From Spirochaetaceae bacterium (GTDB taxonomy: Bacteria; Spirochaetota; Spirochaetia; Treponematales; Rectinemataceae), in contig JANYKC010000058.1 of the NCBI GenBank assembly GCA_025358255.1, forward strand, positions 1 to 41,690: DNA of 41,690 nucleotides, in the 5' to 3' direction. The notes under the pieces are model-generated. The model worked only from the letters and a program-made list of their open reading frames with translations, was not told where the DNA came from and made no database searches. A program made the position numbers and the translations under genes. Numbering within the stretch: position 1 is the first letter of the stretch; each line of letters opens with the position of its first letter. Positions 23,397-32,513 of the stretch are shown one piece after another.

Positions 23397-25277
23397 TCAA
23401 GGCCACTCGCTTTCCGCGTAGAGGTAATCGCCCTCGTCCATGGCGTCGGTGACATAAAGTTCGAGATAGACGGGCGTTCCCGACTCGACCTCCTCGAAAT
23501 CGATCTCTATGGATTCCCAGTCCCGGGCGTCAAAGCCCCAATCCTCGGTCATGACCTGTTCGATGTCGCCGTCGGCGGTTTCGATGTCGATGAGGGGCAC
23601 GAGCTTGGAGCCCTTTACAGGCTTGAGCTCCGCCATCAGGTCATCGTCTGTTTCCTTATACAGCGTGGAGCTGACAATGTCGTCATTCCCGTCCACCACA
23701 AGGTCCAGCCAGGCATATTCCATGGAGTCTTCGTCAATCGCGCCGCTCTTGAAATAGGCGAAGGGGATCGAGTAGAGGGAATTCCCCTCCTCGGTTTCGG
23801 ACAGGCTTAGGTAGCCCCAGGTCTCCTTGTTTCCCTGGCTCAGGCGGAGGACGAGGCCATCCCAGGCGCCGGTGACCTCTCCCGTCTCGTCGTCGAAACT
23901 GGCCTCGTCGTCCCCGAGGAGCATGATCTGGTCACCTTCGACAATGCCGTAATAGAAGGTGGCGTCCACGACTCCCGCGGAGCTGCCGTCCACCAAATTT
24001 CCGGAGAGATACATCCAGCCTTCCTCGAACCAGGCCTCTCCTTCGTTGTCGACCGCGTCGAACCGCGGCGCGGTCAAGCTGGCTTGGCTTTCCGCCGCGC
24101 TCGAGAAATAGGCATCCAGGAAATCGACCCAGTCCCCCTGTCCCTTGCTCCGGCAATCCTTGTTGTAGAGCCTTGAGCGGTTGGGGAAATAGACCGAGAT
24201 GCCCGTCGATTCCTTCAGTATCGAGCCTTTCCTGAGGACGGGGATGGCGGCCTTCAGGGCCTTGAGGAGGGTATCGCGGCGCGGCGCGAGGCTGGGGCAT
24301 TCCTTGGCCGCGGCAATGGCGAAGGACCCGAGGTCCACGAGGTGGGAATCCTGTTCCGGGTTGCCCGCCTTCCCGAAGGCGAGGGCAAGGCCGACGCCCC
24401 TGCCAAGGCCCGGAGCGAAGGAGGAGATGTCCTTCTTTGCGGCGGCGGCGAATTCACCGACCGCTTTTTCCAGAGCGCCGAATTTCTCCAGGTCGACAAG
24501 GGCAAGCATGATCCTGTCCCCGTTTTTCTCGGCAGCCGCCTGTTTCATGTAGCCGTCGATCAAGGCGGTGCCAAGCTCGAGGGCGCTCGACTCGGGCTTC
24601 GACTTCAGCGTCCCCAGGCTTCTGTAATCCCAGCCATGGCCAGGTTCCAGTTCTTCGGAGGCGAGGTAGAAGCTTGCCAAGGAATCAAGCCGCGAGATGG
24701 TGTCGAAATTCCCCATGAGGCAGGCATCGAAGCCGAGGAGGTCGAGTTTTGCGCGGCCTGCCTTTCCAAGGCCGGCCTTGATGCCCTCCTCGATCTGCCC
24801 GATGTGGAGCCGCGAACCCGCCGATTCGTCTATGCCAAAGCCTGTCCATGCGCCGCCATGGTCCCAGAAAAGCAGGGCATAGCGCTGCGCGGGATTGTTC
24901 ACGATCCTGTCCGCGACAAACCTTGCCAGGGTCTCGGGTTTTCCCAGGTCGGTATTTCCCCAATCGGCCAGTTCTTTCATGTGGCCACCGGATGCGACAA
25001 GGAGTTTCGCGCCCGACCAGGCGGGGAGGCCGCCTGCCGGAGCGGAGGTATAAAGGGATCCCCTATCGGCAAGGATGACAAGGTTGCAGGAATCACCGAT
25101 ATTCGAGGCAGCCATCTCGTCGAGATCGGCGACGGCGGATTCCTCGAGGTCGTTGTCGGCCATCATGTAGACCATGACGGTCCAGGCCTTCCCTGCCACC
25201 GCAAAGGAAGCCGTGGCGGCCGCCAGGAAGGCAAATGCCGAGGCGATGACAAGGAAGGATCGTAAGGGACGGCGCAT
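23397..25277 (-). CDS. Clostripain family (peptidase C11) secreted protein
   Basis: 626 residues from ATG 25277, with GGAGGAAAAGC just upstream. A signal peptide (MRRPLRSFLVIASAFAFLAA onward) precedes the C11 domain, which starts WTVMVYMMADNDLEESAVAD and contains the catalytic dyad H140 (LLFWDHGGAWTG) and C186 (GFDACLMGNFDT), in the spacing typical of clan CD cysteine peptidases. C11 proteases cleave after basic residues, usually after calcium-aided autoprocessing. The C-terminal 250 residues are acidic (many DE runs) and beta-rich, without a recognised domain. Predicted location is extracytoplasmic. It is transcribed divergently from a decayed caspase-like gene, also clan CD, and convergently with the TlpA-like gene. 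The native substrate is unknown. Confidence 0.88.
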   Translation of the reverse strand: MRRPLRSFLVIASAFAFLAAATASFAVAGKAWTVMVYMMADNDLEESAVADLDEMAASNIGDSCNLVILADRGSLYTSAPAGGLPAWSGAKLLVASGGHMKELADWGNTDLGKPETLARFVADRIVNNPAQRYALLFWDHGGAWTGFGIDESAGSRLHIGQIEEGIKAGLGKAGRAKLDLLGFDACLMGNFDTISRLDSLASFYLASEELEPGHGWDYRSLGTLKSKPESSALELGTALIDGYMKQAAAEKNGDRIMLALVDLEKFGALEKAVGEFAAAAKKDISSFAPGLGRGVGLALAFGKAGNPEQDSHLVDLGSFAIAAAKECPSLAPRRDTLLKALKAAIPVLRKGSILKESTGISVYFPNRSRLYNKDCRSKGQGDWVDFLDAYFSSAAESQASLTAPRFDAVDNEGEAWFEEGWMYLSGNLVDGSSAGVVDATFYYGIVEGDQIMLLGDDEASFDDETGEVTGAWDGLVLRLSQGNKETWGYLSLSETEEGNSLYSIPFAYFKSGAIDEDSMEYAWLDLVVDGNDDIVSSTLYKETDDDLMAELKPVKGSKLVPLIDIETADGDIEQVMTEDWGFDARDWESIEIDFEEVESGTPVYLELYVTDAMDEGDYLYAESEWP

Positions 25278-25364
25278 GCTTTTCCTCCTCCGTCGGCCGA
25301 AGCGGATTATCGCGCGAAGCGGGACATCCCGCAATGCTCGTGCCTTCAAGCCTTGCGGCCAAGC

Positions 25365-25393
25365 TTGCCTCGGGACCGTCGTCGATCTAATAT
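25365..25393 (+). promoter_or_regulatory. Promoter of the caspase-like gene
   Basis: TTGCCT (25365-25370), a 17-bp spacer and TAATAT (25388-25393), 28 bp before the ATG at 25422, which also keeps a GGAGG ribosome binding site (25412-25416). The expression signals survive although the gene is broken. Confidence 0.5.
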
Positions 25394-25421
25394 CGTTGAA
25401 TCCACCTTCACGGAGGACCGC

Positions 25422-25980
25422 ATGTGAAGACGCATCGCCGTTGCGATATTCGCCATTGCCCTGCTGTACGCGGGTGCGAACGCCTTTGCGGCGACCTTTT
25501 ATGCCTACATCTTCGCCAATACCGAGGATGAGGGCATTGGCTGCATCTATGATGTCGTGAACATGGGTGCTTTCCTCCGCGATGCCCAGAAGGAAACCGG
25601 CCTGGGCCTCAAGGTCAAGGTTTTCCTCGATGTAGCCTCCGCGGACGCGGAAAAGCTCGCCGTTATCAGGAAATGGGCCGAAGTGGTGGATGGTTGGTCC
25701 AAGCCCCTCCTGGAAAAGGAGTTCAAGGCCCTCGCCGTCGCCAAGGATGACATTGTCCTTTTCTATTACAGCGGCCACGGCGGAAGGATGTCGAGCAAGA
25801 AGGACCGCTAGCCTGATATGGCCCTTCAGAACCATGACCTCGTGGACCTCGCCTATCCCATGGACCTCCTTGCGAAAAAAGCGGTCCAACCCCGCCTTGC
25901 CATGGCTTTGGGGGATTGCTGCAACAGCTTCATGGACCGCTCCGTGTCTCCCGCCACGCGCTCGGCCAAGGACCCTTGAA
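25422..25980 (+). pseudogene. Caspase-like (peptidase C14) secreted protein, two in-frame stops
   Basis: One frame from ATG 25422 to TGA 25978 encodes about 184 residues but holds stops at codon 2 (TGA 25425) and at TAG 25809. Reading through gives a signal peptide (RRIAVAIFAIALLYAGANAF), then AYIFANTEDEGIG, the catalytic histidine at 25776 in VLFYYSGHGGR, and the catalytic cysteine at 25920 in ALGDCCNSFMD. SGHG plus D-x-C-x-S is the caspase/metacaspase signature. Both stops differ from likely parent codons (CGA, giving MRRRIAV; CAG) by one C-to-T change, a decay pattern unlike the homopolymer slips elsewhere in the window. Promoter and ribosome binding site remain. The translation shows no third interruption before 25978. 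Confidence 0.75.
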
Positions 25981-25983
25981 CTC

Positions 25984-26406
25984 GTGAATGCGTCCATCGA
26001 GGACGATGACGGGGATCTGGTCGTGACGCTGGGCCTCAAGTCGATGCAGAAGACCTTTGTCTTCAACTCGGCCGAGGTCCCGAAAGACGAACTCGAATAC
26101 GACTGGTCCGCCAATTTCGACATCGACGGCGATGGCAATGACGACTATTCCGTGAGCCTGTCGCATTTCAAGATGGGCGGCGGCAAGAAGGAGGAGACGA
26201 CCCTCCTCAAGGCTTGCCAGGCCTCATTGTGGGCGCTCACTGAGGATGGGGGGGAAGTCCTAGACCTGGACGTCGAGGCCCGGGTGGACAAGGACTCGAT
26301 AATCCTCAGGGTCCCGGGCTATGCCGAGGCCTTCGAATTCGAGAAGGACTCGACCGTCAACTTCGCGGCCATTTATTACCTCGGGGGTGAGTCCTACATA
26401 CCTTGA
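25984..26406 (+). CDS. Hypothetical acidic beta-rich protein, probably the C-terminal part of the broken caspase-like gene
   Basis: An open frame (+1 relative to the caspase frame) with a possible GTG start at 25984; 140 residues. It reads VNASIEDDDGDLVVTLGLKS, then DWSANFDIDGDGNDDYSVSL and ends IYYLGGESYIP. Alternating hydrophobic residues and D-rich loops suggest a beta-sandwich, and DIDGDGNDD resembles a calcium-binding loop. There is no ribosome binding site or signal peptide, so it is more likely the displaced C-terminal domain of the caspase-like protein after a frameshift near 25975 than an independent gene. No function can be named. Confidence 0.5.
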   Translation: MNASIEDDDGDLVVTLGLKSMQKTFVFNSAEVPKDELEYDWSANFDIDGDGNDDYSVSLSHFKMGGGKKEETTLLKACQASLWALTEDGGEVLDLDVEARVDKDSIILRVPGYAEAFEFEKDSTVNFAAIYYLGGESYIP

Positions 26407-26455
26407 GAGGCGGACTGCGCCCATGGGAAAACGAAGGCCTTGCCGGGTCAGCAGG

Positions 26456-26728
26456 TCAGCAGGATTCGATAAAGAGCTTTGTTCCGTCGAACTTGAGGAT
26501 GGCATTGCGGGGCTTGCCGAATTTCTCATAGAGCTTGGGCGGCAGTTCGATGCATTCCTTCGGGCACTCGTTGCGCAGCCTTACGCGGCCAGGCCCGTCG
26601 CCGTCGATCTCGACATCGTATGCGGTCATCATCATGCCAAGGTCGAAGCCGTCATTCGGATGGATGGAGAGTTCGTTTGCCTTGAGTGTCGGCTGGCACA
26701 ATGCCTTGAGCGCAGGCGTGCTTTTCAT
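26456..26728 (-). CDS. Hypothetical protein, 90 aa
   Basis: 90 residues; GGAGG lies 4 nt before ATG 26728 and a promoter-like TTGCGC-N17-TATACT stands 57 bp further upstream, which supports a real gene. The product starts MKSTPALKALCQPTLKANEL, contains AYDVEIDGDGPGRVRLRNEC and ends DGTKLFIESC. It has three to four cysteines, no signal peptide or membrane segment, and a probable small beta-rich fold. I do not recognise the family. The gene is convergent with the caspase-like remnant. Confidence 0.6.
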   Translation of the reverse strand: MKSTPALKALCQPTLKANELSIHPNDGFDLGMMMTAYDVEIDGDGPGRVRLRNECPKECIELPPKLYEKFGKPRNAILKFDGTKLFIESC

Positions 26729-26784
26729 CATTCCTCCACGGTCCCCGGCTTGAAAACGGCTCGTTCCGCGCGTCTTTTCCCGAA

Positions 26785-26813
26785 AGTATAAGGCTCGCCG
26801 CGCTTGGGCGCAA
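26785..26813 (-). promoter_or_regulatory. Promoter of the 90-aa hypothetical gene
   Basis: On the minus strand TTGCGC (26813-26808), a 17-bp spacer and TATACT (26790-26785). The -10 is strong and the -35 moderate. Confidence 0.45.
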
Positions 26814-27338
26814 ATAATTTGGGGCGACGCCGCCATCAATGCGGTGAAAAGGTTCCGGGTCGAGGAGGGCGGGCGCGAAGCCCTCGAGGCAGGTGCCATG
26901 AGCGATCCCAAATCGCGTGGAGCCATGGGAGGCGTCAAAGGGGAATCGAATTGGAAAATATTGAATTCGTGCCGGAGATGTTCGATCATTCCGGCTATAT
27001 GGGGCGCGAAAAGCTCTTGCTTCCGACTGAAACACAACGCTTTGACGCGATGCGTGCCAGTCCTCACCCGGCCGACCAGGAAGCATTGTTCCCAACCGGC
27101 GTATCAGCCCTGGTTCTCCTGGTCTGCCGCCTTCCTGGCAGGCTTGGGCGTGAACGTGTAGCGGGTGGGCATGCCGCTCGGTGCTGCCATCAGCGGGGTA
27201 GGGCGCCTCTCTGGCGGTTGCCTGGATCGCGGTTTCTTCGAAAGCCCGATGGCTCGCCACTGCCAGGGATGGTGACCTCCGAAATCGCGGGGCGGCTCCT
27301 CCAGCGGGTCGGACCAACGCTCAGCGCGGCAGGGCGAA
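26814..27338. other. Region without a supportable intact gene
   Basis: No frame shows a start signal plus recognisable protein. Two plus-strand fragments have protein-like composition: NAVKRFRVEEGGREALEAGA (from 26839) and, in another frame, ENIEFVPEMFDHSGYMGREK followed by LLLPTETQRFDAMRA (about 26953-27060). They may be pieces of one decayed gene, but I recognise neither. Confidence 0.35.
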
Positions 27339-27353
27339 ATGGGAGGGATTGAA

Positions 27354-28539
27354 TTGGAAGCCGAAGGCAGGCATACGCTGGACGACTCGAGGTCCCGCTT
27401 TGCCCTCAAGCTGGTTTGCGCCTGCAGCGCGGCGGCGGTAGGCATGGTGCTGGTGGCAGACGCTCCCTCCGGCTACTCGAGGAATTTCCCCGCGACGGTC
27501 ATCCTCTTCGCCGCCCTGGCCGTCTGCGCGGCCATGAGCTTCATCCCCCGGCTTTACCGCCTGACTTCCGCGATCTTTCCTGCGGTCGTCCTCGTCCTCC
27601 TTGTCCTGCTCTTCCTGACCGGAAACGGTATCCATGACCCGGCTTCTCCTGTTTTCATCGTCATCATACTCCTGGCGGCGCTCTTCCTCGGAAAGCGAGG
27701 AGCCTTGGCCTATACGGGCCTATCGATGCTCGCTTCGAGCCTCGTGATCTGCCTGGAAATCTCTGGAGCCTTCACGAGCCCTTTCCGCTCGACCTGGGGC
27801 ACCCTTGTCACCTTCGATGTGGTGACCGGCCTCGGGGGCATCCTCCTTTGGTTCATCCTGGGCGAACTCGAGCGAAGGACCTTGCGCGAAACGAAGGCGA
27901 CGAAGGAAGTCCGGACCCTCAACCAGGCGCTCGAGCTGCGCCTTGAGGAAAGGAGTTCCTCCTCCGGGAACTCCAGCATCGCATCAAGAACAATCTCCAG
28001 CAGCTCGCCTCCCTCATATCGATCAGCGCCGCGGACCCGGAAGAGAGCGCTGAATCGGTCAGGCGCGCGGCCGAACGCCGCATTCAAACCATGGCTGACC
28101 TCTACGATCTTTGCTCGAGCGAGGGCCAGGCCTCGGGGGTCACCCTCGGTCCCGATCTCGAGACGGTCTGCCGCTCCGCGATGCCCAGCGCGGCGCCGGC
28201 CCCTTGGATGTGGCCATCGATCAGGACGCGAGCGCTCCGATGGACAAGGCCCTCCTCGCCGGCCTCCTCGTGGCGGAACTCGTCGCGAGCGCCTGTCGTC
28301 CGGATGATGGGTCGCTGGTCTGCGTGCGCCTCTTGGTGGGTCTAGAAGCCAGCGGGACGCGGGTCGGCATCGAGATCTCCGGCGTGGCAGCCAACAACGA
28401 GATCCTTGTCGCGAATTCGGGCCTAGGATTGCTGGGCGTCCTCGAGGATGCGCTTGGGACAGCGCTTTCCATAGACGCCGAGGGAAGGAGAATCACCGCG
28501 AGCTTCCTACTTGGCCAGACCGAAGCGAGGACGGCTTGA
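27354..28539 (+). pseudogene. Membrane sensor histidine kinase (HisKA_2 type) with two apparent frameshifts
   Basis: The likely start is TTG 27354, spaced from GGGAGGG (27341-27347); ATG 27339 is the alternative. The first frame has five to six membrane helices (about 20-180) and a coiled linker ending LELRLEE. A shift near 27947 leads to EFLLRELQHRIKNNLQQLAS, the phosphoacceptor helix of HisKA_2/HWE-related kinases (H-R-x-K-N-N-L-Q). A second shift near 28190 leads to PLDVAIDQDASAPMDKALLA, then an ATPase-like end with ISGVAANNEIL and GLGLLGVLEDALG. Each join needs one missing base (the first in an AAA run that should be AAAA). Joined, the protein is about 395 residues. The N-box and G-boxes are weak. 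No response regulator is adjacent in this unit. Confidence 0.7.
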
Positions 28540-28620
28540 GGGAATATCCAAGCCGGGCCCTGGATCGCCCCGGGTTCCTGCCTTGCATATTTCCTTTTGT
28601 CGTGGAGGATGGATGCTAGA

Positions 28621-31600
28621 ATGGCGCCTGTCCCCGCTGCCTGTCCTCGCTGCCTGGGCGGCGAATGGAGTCGAATCTGGAGGAAAACCCTGCATCCTGC
28701 CGCGAGAACGAAAACCTCCCTCCATCTCATTCTTGCCGTGGTCATGGTCCTTCCGCTCTGGGGGGCCGATCCCGTCTCGCTCAAGTATTTTGAGCTTGGC
28801 GCTGCCCAGGGTTTCTCCGGCGAGGCGGTCAACTGCATCCTCCAGGACAAGCGCGGTCTCCTTTGGTTCGGCGCCGTAGGTGGGCTTGCCAGCTATGATG
28901 GGCACTCCTTCACGAGCTGGCTGCCGGGAGAGGAGGGTGCAGCGCTTCCTTCCTCGATCATCACGGCCCTCCTCGAGGACGATAGGGGAGCAATCTGGGT
29001 GGGAAGCGACGGCGGCGGCCTCTCCCGCATTGATCCCACCTCGAATCGAGTCGTCAATTATGGGCGCGACGACGGTTTTTCCGGGGAGGCTGCCCCGATA
29101 AAGGTCTTAGCTCTTTGCCAAGACGGCAAGGGGCGGATGATAGCTGGCTCCGGCGATGGTCTTCTCTATCGCTGGGAAAGTGCCCAGCGCAGTTTTGCGC
29201 CTTTGCCGAGGGCGGGAACCGGCCGTGAGGCGATCCGCTGTCTCCTCGTCGATTTCCAGGGGAGGATCTGGGCCGGGACGGATGGTGGCGGACTCCTCCT
29301 CTACAATGAAGACGGTCTTCCCCTTGCCGAGTACCGTCATGATCCGGAAGAGGCGGAAAGCCTGGGATCAGATCGAGTGCTCTCCCTTTTCGAGGATTCC
29401 CTCGGGAGCCTCTGGCTCGGTCTCGGTGATGGCGGCGTGGATTTTGTCGTCGGCAAGCGGTTTCGCCATTCCCGCCCACCAAGGGGATGGGCAGGGCTCG
29501 GGGCTGCTGCTGCCTTGGTCGAGGACACCGAAGGCAGGATCTGGGCAGGGTTCGCCGGGGGTGGGATTGGCAGTGTCGATCCTGCCAGCCTCGAGATGAA
29601 TCCGCCCACGAAAACCGACGTCGGGCGGGGCCACGGCATTTCCGCGCTTTTTCGCGATAGGAGCGGCATGATCTGGGCCGGTCTATCAGGTGGCGGTGTC
29701 AGGGCATACAACCTGCGTACGGCCCCTTTTTTCGAGAACGTGATGGCGCCTGGTGGAGGCATGCTTCGCAAGGTCGTGGCCATGGCGGAGGATGCCGGGG
29801 GAAAGGTCCTGGTCTCGACCGAGGAAGCCGGGCTCCTCTCCTACGATCCCTCAGGAAAGGCCACCACCCCGTATAGCCCGACGCTTGGTCCCGGATTCGG
29901 ACGAGTGCTGACCATGCTCCAAGGCAAGGACGGGACCCTGTGGCTGGGAAGCGAGCGATCGGGCCTTCTGGCACGCGGACCCAATGGCTCCCTGGTCGCC
30001 TACAGGGCGGACGCCGGGAAGCCTCTCGGCCAAGGGAGCGATTCCATTACCGCCCTTTTCGAGGACGGGGATGGCAGTCTCTGGGTCGGGACAAAGGGAG
30101 ATGGCCTCTTCCGCCTTGACCCCCTTGCCGGCAGACTCGTCCGGGACGGCGCCTATTCCAAAGGGCGGGGTTTCCGGCCCGGGCTCTCCGTGACCTGTAT
30201 CACCAGGGATTCCAGGGGAGATCTTTGGGTCGGATTTGCGGACGGGGGCCTCGCCTACCTCGATAAAGATTCGGGGCATTTCCTTAGCTTCGGTGACGGG
30301 AAAGGCGGCTTTCCCGATTCCTGTGTCACATCCATCCTTGAGGATTCGGGGGGAGGACTCTGGGTAGGCAGCGGCGGAAGCGGTTTCTTCAGTGTGGACA
30401 GGACAGGGGGAAGGGCCCTAAGGCCCGAGGGTGAGGAAGGACTGGTCGGGAGCATGGTCTACGACATGCTTGAGGATCCGGCGGGCATCCTCTGGATCGC
30501 GTCCTCGACCGGCCTGACCGCTTTCGATCGCCAGCGGGGTGACTTCTACCTATTCGGCGCCGAGGATGGACTCACCACGGGCAGGCTCGGGAGGGGTTCC
30601 GCCCTCCTTGCCCGCGACGGCATGCTCTGGGTGGGAGGGGTGGAGGGGGTGGTCCGCCTCGACCCCCTGCGGGTCCCGCGTTACGCGCCTGCCCCGGAAG
30701 TCGTCATCACCGGCATCGAGGTCCTCGGAGGGGGCAAGCCCCTCTCGAGGTCGGCCGACGGCATGGAACTCGTCCTGGACCATGACAACGGTGGGCTCTC
30801 CTTCCGGATCGCGATCGGCGACTATAGCGCACCTTCGAGGAACCGCTACGCGATGAAGCTCGAGGGACGGCAAGCCTCCTGGCTTTCGCTCGGGTACAGC
30901 AATTCGGGCTACCTAGCCCCCCTCCCCCCTGGACACTACATGCTCAGGGCCAAGGGTTCCAACGGCAACGGAATCTGGAACGATTATGGAGCATCCCTGT
31001 CCATTGTCGTCCTTCCTCCCTTCTGGGCCACCTGGCCATTCCGTCTTCTCGTTGTCGCTGTCCTCGCAGCGGCGGCGGCCACCGGCATCGCCGCAAGGTT
31101 GGGTGCCTTGAGGCGGCGCAACAGCCTCCTCGTCAAGTTCGCCCGCCACATCGAGGATGCGCGGGAGGAAGAGCGCAAGCTGGCTGCCCGCGATGTCCAT
31201 GACGAGATTGGACAGCACCTGACCGTCCTCAACTTCCATGCATATTGGCTCATCTCCCATCCCGCGTCGGACGAGGACGAACGATCATCGCGACTCAAGG
31301 AGATGCAGGGGGTGATACGCGATGCCATGGCCGCCGTCAAGGTCGTGGCGACGCGGCTCCGGCCGGCCGTCCTGGATGCCCTGGACTTCGCCAGCACCTT
31401 GCGTTGGTACGTTCGCAGTTTCGAACGCCTTTCCGGCATGGTCGTCGAGATAAAGGAGGATTGGCAGGGAGCCGCGATAAACCAAGAGCTGACCACGGCC
31501 CTTTTCCGCATACTCCAGGAGATGCTTGGAAATGTCCTGCGCCATTCTGCGGCCCACAAGGTCAAGATCCGCCTGGCATGCGAAGGTGGGGAGGTCGTGC

Positions 31601-31800
31601 TCGAGGTGAGGGATGACGGGGTCGGCATTGATCCGGCCTCGGCCCTGAAGGCGGATTCCTTCGGCATCATCGGGATGAGGGAACGCTGCGCCGCTTTTGG
31701 TGGTTCCTTCGGAATAGAGGGCCTTCCCGGCGAGGGGACGCGGGTCGTCGCCAGGCTCAGGAACCCCTCAGCGGAGAAGAAGGGGAGATTGACATGCTGA
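28621..31800 (+). CDS. Two-component sensor histidine kinase with 14 propeller repeats (Reg_prop-Y_Y_Y-HisKA_3-HATPase)
   Basis: About 1059 residues. After a signal segment (SLHLILAVVMVLPLWGADP), some fourteen repeats of a G-x-x-W-x-G-x-x-x-GG-L pattern (LLWFGAVGGL, AIWVGSDGGGL, RIWAGTDGGGL, SLWLGLGDGGV, DLWVGFADGGL and others) would form two seven-bladed periplasmic propellers. A Y_Y_Y-type beta domain (about 690-790), one membrane helix (about 800-825), a HisKA_3 dimerisation domain with phosphoacceptor H860 (AARDVHDEIGQHL) and a HATPase (NVLRHSAAHKV, RDDGVGID, GIIGMRER) follow. Propeller sensors of this design usually sense oligomeric nutrients. The stop overlaps the response regulator start by 7 bp. 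Start uncertain: ATG 28621 was chosen, while ATG 28609 immediately follows the GGAGG. Confidence 0.93.
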   Translation: MAPVPAACPRCLGGEWSRIWRKTLHPAARTKTSLHLILAVVMVLPLWGADPVSLKYFELGAAQGFSGEAVNCILQDKRGLLWFGAVGGLASYDGHSFTSWLPGEEGAALPSSIITALLEDDRGAIWVGSDGGGLSRIDPTSNRVVNYGRDDGFSGEAAPIKVLALCQDGKGRMIAGSGDGLLYRWESAQRSFAPLPRAGTGREAIRCLLVDFQGRIWAGTDGGGLLLYNEDGLPLAEYRHDPEEAESLGSDRVLSLFEDSLGSLWLGLGDGGVDFVVGKRFRHSRPPRGWAGLGAAAALVEDTEGRIWAGFAGGGIGSVDPASLEMNPPTKTDVGRGHGISALFRDRSGMIWAGLSGGGVRAYNLRTAPFFENVMAPGGGMLRKVVAMAEDAGGKVLVSTEEAGLLSYDPSGKATTPYSPTLGPGFGRVLTMLQGKDGTLWLGSERSGLLARGPNGSLVAYRADAGKPLGQGSDSITALFEDGDGSLWVGTKGDGLFRLDPLAGRLVRDGAYSKGRGFRPGLSVTCITRDSRGDLWVGFADGGLAYLDKDSGHFLSFGDGKGGFPDSCVTSILEDSGGGLWVGSGGSGFFSVDRTGGRALRPEGEEGLVGSMVYDMLEDPAGILWIASSTGLTAFDRQRGDFYLFGAEDGLTTGRLGRGSALLARDGMLWVGGVEGVVRLDPLRVPRYAPAPEVVITGIEVLGGGKPLSRSADGMELVLDHDNGGLSFRIAIGDYSAPSRNRYAMKLEGRQASWLSLGYSNSGYLAPLPPGHYMLRAKGSNGNGIWNDYGASLSIVVLPPFWATWPFRLLVVAVLAAAAATGIAARLGALRRRNSLLVKFARHIEDAREEERKLAARDVHDEIGQHLTVLNFHAYWLISHPASDEDERSSRLKEMQGVIRDAMAAVKVVATRLRPAVLDALDFASTLRWYVRSFERLSGMVVEIKEDWQGAAINQELTTALFRILQEMLGNVLRHSAAHKVKIRLACEGGEVVLEVRDDGVGIDPASALKADSFGIIGMRERCAAFGGSFGIEGLPGEGTRVVARLRNPSAEKKGRLTC

Positions 31801-32441
31801 GCATCCTCATCGCCGACGACCATTTCCTTGTCCGGAGGGGCCTCAGGCAGCTTCTCGAGGAGAACTTGCCCGTCTCCCGCCTCGATGAGGCCTGTGATGG
31901 AGCGGGAGTCCTCGAGTTGGCGCACAAGACCAGGTATGACCTCATGATCCTGGACTTCTCCATGCCTGGAAAGGAAGGGCTTGATCTCATCCGCGACCTC
32001 AAGGATCTTGACGCCTCCACCCATGTCCTCATCCTTTCCATCCTGCCCGAGGAACAGTACGCGGTCCGGGCTTTCCATCTCGGCGCTTCTGGCTGCATCA
32101 ACAAGGCCATCGATCCTGGAGACCTTGTCGAGGCCATCAAGACCGTCTTGGCCGGCCACCGCTACCTGAGCGCCAAGGCCCAGGACCTCCTCCTCGCCGA
32201 GATGGATGGCGGGGATTCGGCCGCACCCCACAAGCGTCTCTCGGATCGTGAGTTCCAGATCCTGAGGCTCATAGCCTCCGGCAAGAGCGTCGGCGAGATC
32301 GCCGTGCTCTTCAGCCTCAGCGTCAAGACCGTATCCACCTATCGTTCCCGCATGCTCGAGAAGATGGCGATGGACAACAATTCGCAGCTAACCAACTATG
32401 CGTTCAAGCATGGCCTTGTCGACGGGCAGTCAGGCGTGTAG
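31794..32441 (+). CDS. NarL/LuxR-family response regulator
   Basis: 215 residues. The receiver domain (1-120) has the acidic pair at 9-10 (IADDH), phosphoacceptor D54 (LMILDFSMPGKEG) and a lysine near 104. The C-terminal LuxR-type helix-turn-helix is LSDREFQILRLIASGKSVGE followed by IAVLFSLSVKTVSTYRSRML. It overlaps the sensor kinase gene by 7 bp (ATGCTGA), so the pair is cognate and co-translated. The next genes downstream are the peptide transporter operon, starting about 120 bp later behind an inverted repeat, which makes that operon the obvious candidate target. Confidence 0.95.
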   Translation: MLSILIADDHFLVRRGLRQLLEENLPVSRLDEACDGAGVLELAHKTRYDLMILDFSMPGKEGLDLIRDLKDLDASTHVLILSILPEEQYAVRAFHLGASGCINKAIDPGDLVEAIKTVLAGHRYLSAKAQDLLLAEMDGGDSAAPHKRLSDREFQILRLIASGKSVGEIAVLFSLSVKTVSTYRSRMLEKMAMDNNSQLTNYAFKHGLVDGQSGV

Positions 32442-32513
32442 GACAAAGGACTACATGAACTCTTGAACCGATCCTACATACCGGCCCTCCGCGATGTCCT
32501 AGACTCGCTGGCA

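Noticed and set aside
25422..25430. Selenocysteine or recoding at the TGA of codon 2 in the caspase-like gene
   Set aside because: A TGA directly after the start codon cannot be a sensible selenocysteine site, and a second stop (TAG 25809) also interrupts the frame; decay is simpler.
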